A stretch of 8,822 nucleotides of DNA from Aquificota bacterium (GTDB lineage Bacteria; Thermosulfidibacterota; Thermosulfidibacteria; Thermosulfidibacterales; B14-G1): positions 1 to 8,822 of the forward strand of contig QMPS01000022.1 of assembly GCA_003648675.1 (NCBI GenBank), written 5' to 3'. Numbering within the stretch: position 1 is the first letter of the stretch; each line of letters opens with the position of its first letter. Made by a program: the position numbers and the translations under genes. The notes beneath the pieces are model-generated. The model was not told where the DNA came from, searched no databases, and saw nothing but the letters and a program-made list of their open reading frames with translations. This document shows positions 1-6,023 of the stretch, in pieces.

Positions 1-41
1 CAGGAGATTTATTATCAAGTTAAGATCAGGCCTATGTCCAT
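1..41. other. Short stretch after the last gene, nothing recognised
   Basis: Downstream of the TAA at 42-44 there is an ATG (41-39) that meets a stop after eight codons. No stem-loop with a T-run, no repeat and no further gene start is visible in this short end. Confidence 0.5.
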
Positions 42-332
42 TTAGTCTCCCTGATATTTCATGAACCGGAAAGTCCATCCGAGGATATAGGCCGCCTCAT
101 CGACACTGAAAATGGACCAGTTGCGTTTCTCAATTTTCTCTCTTATGCTACGCCAATAACTACGAGCTTTACCTCTCGGAGGAGGGGTATGGTTCAGCAG
201 TTTCTTGAACTTCTCAAGATTTCGGTTTCTAATTAAGAACTGGGCCGCCTTCTTGAACTCACTTGAGTCAACGCCTTTCAGATCTGTGGCCAAAGACTGA
301 GCCTTTCTCAATAATATATCTTTGTCCTTCAT
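42..332 (-). CDS. Small helical protein of unknown function, last gene of the visible operon
   Basis: A 96-residue basic, mostly helical protein. I do not recognise it with confidence. Segments include FKKAAQFLIRNRNLEKFKKLLN (26-47, two helices), PPRGKARSYWRSIREKI (51-67) and DEAAYILGWTFRFMKY (78-93). The final helix, with an aromatic residue and Arg near the end, is loosely like the C-terminal helix of Cmr5/Csm2 small subunits, so a second Cas11-like protein is possible; other options are a crRNA-associated or regulatory protein. The ATG overlaps the preceding gene's TGA (ATGA), with GAGGAGG 10 nt upstream, so it is clearly translated with the cas genes. That coupling, and a good ribosome site, are why I call it real despite its size. 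Confidence 0.75.
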   Translation of the reverse strand: MKDKDILLRKAQSLATDLKGVDSSEFKKAAQFLIRNRNLEKFKKLLNHTPPPRGKARSYWRSIREKIEKRNWSIFSVDEAAYILGWTFRFMKYQGD

Positions 333-1228
333 TGGAGGCCATCCTCCTCGGGTTTTGTTCTGCTGTGAAAATCTCTGATCAGTTGTTTAATATCCTCCTC
401 ATATCGGGGGAACTTTTTGAAATAGATTTTTACCAGCTTATCCACCTGAAGGGATTCGGTTTGGATGTGAAAGGAGGAGAAACTATTCTTAGATTGCCGA
501 GCCTGGATCTCGGAGAGCTCAAACCTGATACTGCCAAGGCCTCTGTTCTTACCTCCTCCCATCTTAAGCTCGAAGCGATGCTGAGGGGAGAGCCCCATAG
601 CCAGGATCAGCAGGCCAAGTTCCCACTCGGCTAAGTTTTTGAACAGAAGATCAAAGTGAAATTGGGTTCCTGCGGGGACAACTTCCACCCTCTCTCCGGT
701 GTCCTTCTCCGCTTCCCAAATGTCCCCATGATAGTATAACCTCCTCCCGCGCCTGTCCCTGTTTTTCTTGCCCCACCTAACTTTAATCTCAACTGTTTTG
801 GTGCTATACTCATCCGAGGGTTCAGCGTCAAGACAAGAGACCCTTCCTGAGTAATCTTTTGCTCCAAAGATGGCGCAACATGGGCAAAATGTCTCCCCCT
901 GGCATTCACCCCCGAAGCAGGATGGGGAGAGGGCCTCGGCATAGCTTCTGATAACCCCTTTCAGGGAAGAACCGGGAATGATCAGCTCACTGGACCTGCG
1001 GGCGAAGGGCAGGTAGATGCCTTCGCTGTCGAACTCATATCCTCCAGAGCCGACATAAAGCGGCGTTATAGCCTGGAGAGAGAGCCTCATCTGGCCGGTC
1101 AACTCCCTGAAAGAATCGTGATATGCCTCCCTCGGCAACTTTCTGGGCTTTTTAGGGATGGCGTCCACAACATAATACTCCCGGGTTTTGGTCCCTTCCC
1201 TATCTTCACTTTCATATATCACAGTCAT
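329..1228 (-). CDS. cas7: Cas7-like RAMP lacking the usual catalytic Asp
   Basis: A 299-residue RAMP: PLYVGSGG (56-63), IIPGSSLKGVIRSYAE (83-98), a cysteine cluster (C104, C109, C115, C117, C118) that probably binds zinc, and MGGGKNRGLGSIR (223-235). It differs from its paralogues in three ways. It has about 45 extra N-terminal residues (including YYVVDAIPKKPRKLP). At the Csm3 catalytic position it reads EGIYLPFAR, so Tyr72 stands where the others have Asp. Its thumb-loop region lacks the AIDR motif and instead has RGRRLYYHGD (160-169), a pattern I associate with III-D RAMPs of the TIGR03986 kind (from memory, not searched). It is likely a backbone or capping subunit that does not cut RNA. 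ATG 1228 follows AAAGGAGG by 6 nt. It overlaps the upstream gene by 17 nt, and its TGA overlaps the next ATG (ATGA). Confidence 0.88.
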   Translation of the reverse strand: MTVIYESEDREGTKTREYYVVDAIPKKPRKLPREAYHDSFRELTGQMRLSLQAITPLYVGSGGYEFDSEGIYLPFARRSSELIIPGSSLKGVIRSYAEALSPSCFGGECQGETFCPCCAIFGAKDYSGRVSCLDAEPSDEYSTKTVEIKVRWGKKNRDRRGRRLYYHGDIWEAEKDTGERVEVVPAGTQFHFDLLFKNLAEWELGLLILAMGLSPQHRFELKMGGGKNRGLGSIRFELSEIQARQSKNSFSSFHIQTESLQVDKLVKIYFKKFPRYEEDIKQLIRDFHSRTKPEEDGLQ

Positions 1229-1643
1229 GCTTGTCCTCCTTTATAAGGCGTTTAAACCTGAGGGCTATTATCCTCCCATCGGCTTCAACTTTTTCGACTT
1301 CAACTTTCTCATAGTTGAGAGATTTTAGCCGGCTTATTCCGGGGAAGCGTTTGCTGTCTGTCTCCAGCAGAAGTTCTGTTGTTTGGCCGCCCGTGTCGGT
1401 GTAAAAGGCCCCTGCATCTCCATCCCACCGCAGGTCGAAGTCGTTGTTGAAGGCGCAGAAATGGAACTTACAGCCGTATTTCTCTCCCCTTGCCTCCAGT
1501 TCCTTCAAAGCCTGATCCCTGTTGAGGTTGTTCCACAGTTTCAGACCCTCATCCCAATCCTCGATCAGGAGCCAAAACTGAGTTCCCGCCGGCAAGCTCT
1601 CGAGCTTAGCCAGACTCTTCTCCAAGTTACGGATAGTTTCCAA
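1212..1643 (-). CDS. Small type III-D-associated protein, possibly Csx19-like
   Basis: A 143-residue protein without a motif I can assign firmly. Visible features are an N-terminal helix, a strand-rich middle with FWLLIEDWDEG (23-33), a short Cys pair (C58, C63), FDLRWDGDAGAFY (69-81), TTELLLETD (88-96), and a final antiparallel pair ending in RIIALRFKRL (124-133). Csx19 is the small accessory subunit usual in III-D loci and often shows a (E/D)LRW-type segment followed by strands; the size, the FDLRW segment and the position between two Cas7 genes fit, but this is a weak match. The start is TTG 1643, which follows AAGGAGG by 9 nt; no ATG lies near. It overlaps both neighbours by 17 nt. It is plainly part of the operon and so probably part of, or an assembly factor for, the effector complex. 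Confidence 0.5.
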   Translation of the reverse strand: METIRNLEKSLAKLESLPAGTQFWLLIEDWDEGLKLWNNLNRDQALKELEARGEKYGCKFHFCAFNNDFDLRWDGDAGAFYTDTGGQTTELLLETDSKRFPGISRLKSLNYEKVEVEKVEADGRIIALRFKRLIKEDKHDCDI

Positions 1644-2571
1644 TTTTCTTCCCCTCCTTCAATAGGTTTTGCCAGTTCTGACTTTTCAACAGTGCTTTGG
1701 CGAACTCTGCCCAGACTTCCTCGGATTTATCCCCTTCACCGGGGATAAACCTCCTACGGAAGAGGCCATCGGGTGCTGTTTGGAGTTTAGAGGGTTTGTC
1801 CATCATATCCTCCTTAATCAGGTCGTAGCAATCATTCAGCCCCTCGACTTCTCCCACGCCGCAGATCTCTTCCCGCTGGAATAGGGGACCAAGCTGCATC
1901 AGCTCAAGGGAATCCACCTTAAACCTGACCCTTCCCAGACCTCTGGACTTAGCCAAGCCGAGCTGCTGGTAGCCCTCATCAATATCCCGGACAACAAGGG
2001 CTACGAGGGCAAGCTGCCACAGTTGGAAGTTTCGGAGGAGGATATCGCCGTAGAAGGTGCCTGTGGAGACTACTTCCAGCTCGAAGGGTCCGGCTTTAAC
2101 GGTGCCCTTTTTCCTATCGATGGCCACCCCAGGGCGCAAATCCGTCTTAATCCTAGCCAAGCTTTCTCTCCTCTGACCCTCGGTCATATCCCAGCGCCAG
2201 GGATAGGCGTCCACTATCCGGAGGCGGCTGGCCAGCTCTGTGGAGCCGAAGGTCCGACAGGCGTAGCAGTGCTTCTCGTAGGGGAACTTACCCTCTGTCT
2301 GCTTCTTCTCAGCACAGCTTCCCTTTGTCTCTGATATATCACAGGTCCACAGCCCCAAAGTCCGCAAGATTTTCTCAGCGTAGCTCCTCATCACCCCTTT
2401 TATGCTGCTTCCGGGTATATAGACCACCTGACCGTAGGGGCTTCCGATGCGGATGAACTCCAGATCCGGCCTGGTGGGATCGAAGGCCTCCCGGCCCGAT
2501 CTGATTAAAAGTGGAGTTACAGGTTCCACCGTGAAGGATAGCTTGGCTTGATTATACATTGCTTTAAACAT
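1627..2571 (-). CDS. cas7: Cas7 (Csm3-like) RAMP backbone subunit
   Basis: A 314-residue Cas7 with the motifs in order: PLLIRSG (20-26), D36 in TRPDLEFIR at the Csm3 catalytic-Asp position, YIPGSSIKGVMRSYAE (51-66), probable zinc cysteines C77, C86, C102 and C105, GVAIDRKKGTV (148-158), and AKSRGLGRVR (207-216). Residues from about 225 onward form an extra C-terminal tail without recognised motifs, containing RRRFIPGEG (272-280) and a terminal helix. Its role is to bind crRNA in the filament and probably to cut target RNA. ATG 2571 follows GAGGAGG by 6 nt; a second ATG at residue 5 is less well placed. It overlaps the neighbouring genes by 8 nt upstream and 17 nt downstream. The IPGSS(I/L)KGV(M/I)RSYAE segment is shared with the Cas7 at 329-1228, so those two may be the closest pair among the four. 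Confidence 0.92.
   Translation of the reverse strand: MFKAMYNQAKLSFTVEPVTPLLIRSGREAFDPTRPDLEFIRIGSPYGQVVYIPGSSIKGVMRSYAEKILRTLGLWTCDISETKGSCAEKKQTEGKFPYEKHCYACRTFGSTELASRLRIVDAYPWRWDMTEGQRRESLARIKTDLRPGVAIDRKKGTVKAGPFELEVVSTGTFYGDILLRNFQLWQLALVALVVRDIDEGYQQLGLAKSRGLGRVRFKVDSLELMQLGPLFQREEICGVGEVEGLNDCYDLIKEDMMDKPSKLQTAPDGLFRRRFIPGEGDKSEEVWAEFAKALLKSQNWQNLLKEGKKIGNYP
1653..1659 (-). promoter_or_regulatory. Shine-Dalgarno AAGGAGG supporting TTG start at 1643
   Basis: The minus strand reads GAAGGAGGGGAAGAAAA then TTG. The perfect AAGGAGG lies 9 nt from the TTG, inside the last codons of the upstream Cas7 gene. It is the main reason to accept a TTG start for this small gene. Confidence 0.75.
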
Positions 2572-3685
2572 TTGACTCCTCCTCTACCGCTTCTTTGAGT
2601 TTCCTTGCCAATGCAGAGAGCCACGCCCGCTGCTTCTGCTCGATATCCACTTTTTTGGGCGCTTCTTCCGGCATCTCCTCCTTTCCCTTGAGGAAGTAAA
2701 AGCCATTTTTCTCCATGATTACGCCGTCCTTCAGGGCCTTTTCAAACAGGTCCTTGAAGTTTTTAAAGCCTGCTTCCCGGATTTTCTGTTTTGTCCAGCC
2801 TCGGGTTTGCAGGCTCGCTACAAGTCCGTTATGGTTAAGCTGGGCTGCTTCCTTAAGACAGGCGACAAGCTGCTGGAAATGCTCAGGCAGAGTAATTTTG
2901 GGCTGTTCTTCCTCTGACGGAGCTCCCTCTTCTAGCTCAGGATTCAGAGATTCAAGTATCTGCTGAGGGGTGATCTCCAGGATATCTTCCAGTTTTATCT
3001 CTACCCTCCCCAAACCTCGGGAGGTATTTCCCCCGAGCAGGGCAAAGCCCTGGTCGAACATCTGGAAACCCAGCATAAGCAGTCCCAGCTCGTAAGGTTC
3101 AGGGTTCTCTACAACAATACTCATCTTAAACTCTGTCTCTGGGGGCACTACTTCAAAGTCATAAGGGCCTTCTCCTACTGTTTCTGATTCCCGGTCTATG
3201 GCCACACCCTGTCTTACCCCCAGCATCTGGGAGCGCCAGTTACCGTTTATAGGCATATCTGCGATCTTCACCTTTGAGGCCAGCCAGGGCGAACCGAAAA
3301 GGTGACACAGCCAGCAGCTTTGTTTCCAGATCTCCTTCTCGGGATCCGCTATTTCTCCTCGTGTTGCCTTCTGGAAGATATCCTTTTTCTTCTCACTTGA
3401 CACGCATCTCTCCCCGTCCGCAATCGGGTTGCAGACCAACTTGACCCCTTGCTTCGGCTTAAGTGAGCGCAGGAAGGACTCAAGGTTGGAGCGAAGCACC
3501 CCTTTAAAGGAGGAGCCCGGGATGAATGGCCTGCCTGAGAAGTCTTTAACCACTGGAAGATCGCTGGCCTCCGGATCTAGCGCTCGGCCACTGCCCACAT
3601 GCAACCCTGATTTTGAGATGAGAGCTCCCTCCAATTTGACACGGTTTTCGAAAACCTCAAATCCGCAAAATTGGTTATCAGCCAT
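2564..3685 (-). CDS. cas7: Cas7 (Csm3-like) RAMP with C-terminal winged-helix-like extension
   Basis: The 373-residue protein begins with a Csm3-type Cas7 fold (about 1-235): GLHVGSG (27-33), D42 in SDLPVVKD where Csm3 has its RNA-cleaving Asp, FIPGSSFKGVLR (54-65), probable zinc cysteines C85, C94, C124 and C127, GVAIDR (160-165), and GGNTSRGLGR (218-227). Cas7 subunits bind the crRNA in a filament and cut target RNA at regular spacing. About 135 extra residues follow: an acidic linker (EEGAPSEEEQ, 252-261), then a segment (264-334) whose pattern LVASLQTRGW, KIREAGFKNFKDLFEKAL, GFYFLKG resembles a winged helix of the OST-HTH/LOTUS type, then a charged helix (348-370). I prefer ATG 3685, preceded by GGAGG at 8 nt, over TTG 3700, which lies at the edge of that GGAGG. 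It overlaps the upstream stop by 8 nt and the next gene by 8 nt. Confidence 0.92.
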   Translation of the reverse strand: MADNQFCGFEVFENRVKLEGALISKSGLHVGSGRALDPEASDLPVVKDFSGRPFIPGSSFKGVLRSNLESFLRSLKPKQGVKLVCNPIADGERCVSSEKKKDIFQKATRGEIADPEKEIWKQSCWLCHLFGSPWLASKVKIADMPINGNWRSQMLGVRQGVAIDRESETVGEGPYDFEVVPPETEFKMSIVVENPEPYELGLLMLGFQMFDQGFALLGGNTSRGLGRVEIKLEDILEITPQQILESLNPELEEGAPSEEEQPKITLPEHFQQLVACLKEAAQLNHNGLVASLQTRGWTKQKIREAGFKNFKDLFEKALKDGVIMEKNGFYFLKGKEEMPEEAPKKVDIEQKQRAWLSALARKLKEAVEEESNV

Positions 3686-4082
3686 TGTTGCTTCCTCCAA
3701 CTTTTGATTTCCGGGTTTCTAGATACCGGGCTTTTCGCATAAGGTAGCCCAGGAAAAGACGCACCAATCGGATAGAAAGCTCCTTGTTTCCCTCTCCCAA
3801 ACCGCTGACCTCATCTACGACATCTTTAAGCTGCTCCCCGAAGTTCCGCTTTCGCCAACCCTTAGGTTTTTTAGGATCATCCTTGCCGATCTGGTATTCT
3901 ATGAAGCTCGTTACCTCCTTGACCGAGGTAGTAGAGGTTGCCAGCAGGAGCAGGTTGTGGAACTGGCTATGTTCCACCGGAACCTTTTCGTCTCCTTCCC
4001 TCAATTTGAAGAAGTTCTCTACCTTCTCAATCAGTTTGTCCTTGTTTTCCTCTACCTTCAACTGAAGCTCAATTTCTCGCAT
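3678..4082 (-). CDS. cas11: Probable Cas11 (Csm2/Cmr5-like) small subunit of the type III complex
   Basis: A 134-residue, mostly helical, highly charged protein. Visible segments are helices at about 10-28, QFHNLLLLA (40-48), SFIEYQIG (59-66) and LSIRLVRLFLGYLMRKARYLE (102-122, one helix, written in parts: SIRLVRLF, LGYLMRKARYLE). The size, all-helical character and position between the Csx10 fusion and a Cas7 gene fit the Cas11 small subunit, which lines the belly of type III complexes and contacts the target strand. Cas11 proteins diverge so fast that sequence alone cannot prove this; the call rests on composition and context. The ATG at 4082 follows AAAGGAGG by 8 nt. It is the only gene here not overlapping its upstream neighbour, with a 24-nt gap. 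In III-Dv effectors the Cas11 domain is fused right after Cas7-Cas5, the same order as here. Confidence 0.65.
   Translation of the reverse strand: MREIELQLKVEENKDKLIEKVENFFKLREGDEKVPVEHSQFHNLLLLATSTTSVKEVTSFIEYQIGKDDPKKPKGWRKRNFGEQLKDVVDEVSGLGEGNKELSIRLVRLFLGYLMRKARYLETRKSKVGGSNNG
3694..3698 (-). promoter_or_regulatory. Shine-Dalgarno GGAGG deciding ATG start at 3685
   Basis: The minus strand reads TTGGAGGAAGCAACA then ATG. The GGAGG is 8 nt from the ATG and directly follows the alternative TTG start at 3700-3698, with which it shares a base, so TTG cannot be the start served by this site. Confidence 0.75.
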
Positions 4083-4106
4083 AATATTCGCCTCCTTTAT
4101 AGTAAT

Positions 4107-6023
4107 CTAACGCTGTTCTAGCCTTTTGACATGGAAGCTATCACAGAAAGTGAATCTACCGAACCCTTCTTCGCGCTTGAGGCCAAGTCCATCTTCAGCG
4201 AGTTTGGGTACATTATTGCAGAGGGTGTCTTTCTCTTGCTCAGTGCAAGAGAAGACGAATACACTCCCCCGGCAGACGACGGGGATAAGGTCCTTCTGTA
4301 TGCCCAGAGCATCGTTCCAGCCCCCATGGATGGAGGTCCGGGCTATGGTTTTCTCCAGTCTCAGATCATTGAGGTCTAACCGCTGCGAGATTTCCCCCTG
4401 CAATCCCTTTTGATCCATCCCTGGCAGCAGGGCAAGGTCGGAGGTAAGGGTGAGGGAGAAGAAAAGCCTGCCCTCCATCGTCTGTCTCAGTTTGTCCACA
4501 ACTTCTTTACTGCCAGAGAAGGCACTACAGATCTGTTCCATCCTCTGTCGAAGTTTCTCGTTGAATCCGTCCACTCTTGACTCGATTTCTTGATCCTCAA
4601 CAAAGGGTTCCACTCTGACTTTGGCCAAACCAAGGCCCCGTCCTCTGCTACCGCCAAGCATAAGATGCTCCAATTTCTCCAAGTGTTCTCGTAGTTGAGG
4701 AGTCAAATTGGTGACAGTCCCGACGAACCTTACCCGGTGCTCTCTATCAAACTCTCTCTTAACATCTATCAGTTCATAGGAGTACAACTGCCCCTCCTGG
4801 GAGGTATGCGTCTTGCGGTTAATAGCCGTCTTCGTTGTTACCCGCCTGGCCCCGCCAGCACCTGATTGCTGATCAGGATGCAAGTAAAAGCCAGGAGGGT
4901 GAGGCTTAAGCGTAGCCGCGCAAAAAGAGCATCTTTCATCTAAAAACAGGGGCAGGCCCACCTCTCTGCCCTTTTTCACTAACAGGGAGTCTATCAGGAT
5001 ATCCCTTGTCCCGTGGCTTTCCTTGCTATCCAGCGTCTCTGCTCTTTTGTTGAAACCAGGATACACCTTACAGGTTCTGGCAGAAAGCGGGATGGGCTTT
5101 GGAGGCTCAAGCCCCCCCACGGTGGGATAGAAGTTGGAGAACAAGGTGGGTTTCTTCAGGAAGGCCTCTTTGAAGGCCTCATCCTGCCAGCCCCTGGGCA
5201 GGGAATCGGAGAAGCTTTTGGCTACTGCCCCTCGCAGCGTCGAGCCAGGAATATGATCCAAAGTCTCTAAGAAGTAAGAAGCAGGTTTGGTGCCGCTTAC
5301 CCTGGTATGCTCCACGGGAGAGAGCAAAAGCGTAATCTTATCTGCCTCAGCCTGTGGTCGAGCTTCAGGTTGGCCTTGGCCTCTTTCCGGATCAAGTTCC
5401 TCAAGCTCAGCTTTCACCCAGCCCAGACCGCGGCTTTTGTCACCACCTATAGCCTCAAGGCTCTTGACCGCTGCCCGAAAGAGCTCTTCTTCATCCCTCT
5501 CGAAGTCCCGAAGAAGCCACAGCTCTGACTCGAACACACACTCTTGGGGAAATGGGGAGAGCACTTCAGCGTTGAAGTACATCTCCTCCTGCGCTGCATT
5601 GCGCCTTCTGGAGATAGCCACCCCATGCCTTATGCCATAACCTGCTCCGGTTGGTTCCTGCCTGTATTTATCTTCCTCATTTCTCCTTGTGAAGAGCTTT
5701 CTTAAGGAATCGGCAAGCTTTGCGTCGGTAAAGCGGATCTTGCCCTCACTTCCAGGCCCGCCGAAGATCTTGCAGGCAGTACACGGGTTTTGTGGGCTAC
5801 AGGCCTTCTCGGGGTCAGATACCAAACAGGCAGCGTTTTGTCCTCTCAGTGCTTTGATGAGTCGTTCCAGTTCTATCCTCAGAGCCCCCTTAAGAGCCGA
5901 AGCCGGAATGATTGGGACTCCCGAGGCCTCACGGGCTGTAGCGGCATCCAGCAGTGTAGAACTGGTCTGTCCGCCAATAAGAAGGCTGGTGTTAATCTTT
6001 ATCCTCAGTTTGAACTTCCTCAC
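4107..6023 (-). CDS. cas7-csx10: Cas7-Csx10 (Cas7-Cas5) fusion, backbone and crRNA 5'-end subunit
   Basis: One 638-residue protein holds two RAMP modules. Residues 1-210 form a Csm3-like Cas7: IGG (16-18), candidate catalytic D26 (LLDAATARE), IPASALKG (39-46), zinc-type cysteines C66, C75, C81 and C84, HGVAISRR (133-140) and the glycine-rich GGDKSRGLG (193-201). A polar Pro/Gln/Glu linker (about 211-229) follows. Residues 230-638 look like a full Csx10, the III-D Cas5-like subunit: HIPGSTLRGA (257-266), PLSARTCK (312-319), CSFC (365-368), GGSRGRGLG (457-465), RTSIHGGWN (562-570) and GLGLKREEGFGR (612-623). In type III complexes Cas5 holds the crRNA 5' handle and the adjacent Cas7 begins the filament. 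I place the start at GTG 6023, six nt after a perfect AAGGAGG. The open frame runs further upstream to 6107, but that part is inside cas10 and has no comparable ribosome site. The TAG stop is 24 nt before the next ATG. The Cas7 module has AISR where the free Cas7s at 2564-3685 and 1627-2571 have AIDR. Confidence 0.9.
   Translation of the reverse strand: MRKFKLRIKINTSLLIGGQTSSTLLDAATAREASGVPIIPASALKGALRIELERLIKALRGQNAACLVSDPEKACSPQNPCTACKIFGGPGSEGKIRFTDAKLADSLRKLFTRRNEEDKYRQEPTGAGYGIRHGVAISRRRNAAQEEMYFNAEVLSPFPQECVFESELWLLRDFERDEEELFRAAVKSLEAIGGDKSRGLGWVKAELEELDPERGQGQPEARPQAEADKITLLLSPVEHTRVSGTKPASYFLETLDHIPGSTLRGAVAKSFSDSLPRGWQDEAFKEAFLKKPTLFSNFYPTVGGLEPPKPIPLSARTCKVYPGFNKRAETLDSKESHGTRDILIDSLLVKKGREVGLPLFLDERCSFCAATLKPHPPGFYLHPDQQSGAGGARRVTTKTAINRKTHTSQEGQLYSYELIDVKREFDREHRVRFVGTVTNLTPQLREHLEKLEHLMLGGSRGRGLGLAKVRVEPFVEDQEIESRVDGFNEKLRQRMEQICSAFSGSKEVVDKLRQTMEGRLFFSLTLTSDLALLPGMDQKGLQGEISQRLDLNDLRLEKTIARTSIHGGWNDALGIQKDLIPVVCRGSVFVFSCTEQEKDTLCNNVPKLAEDGLGLKREEGFGRFTFCDSFHVKRLEQR

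Noticed and set aside
3698..3700. TTG at 3700 as the start of the 373-residue Cas7
   Set aside because: The only good ribosome site (3694-3698) overlaps this TTG and lies just downstream of its first bases; it serves the ATG at 3685.
4083..4106. Possible terminator or promoter in the only intergenic gap of the operon
   Set aside because: At 24 nt it holds little more than the AAAGGAGG ribosome site; no stem-loop with a T-run and no paired promoter boxes are visible.
4107..6023. Assignment to subtype III-A or III-B
   Set aside because: The Cas5-like domain has the Csx10 motif set (PLSARTCK, CSFC, GGWN, GLGLKREEGFGR) rather than Csm4 or Cmr3 features, and there are several different Cas7 genes instead of one Csm3 or Cmr4.
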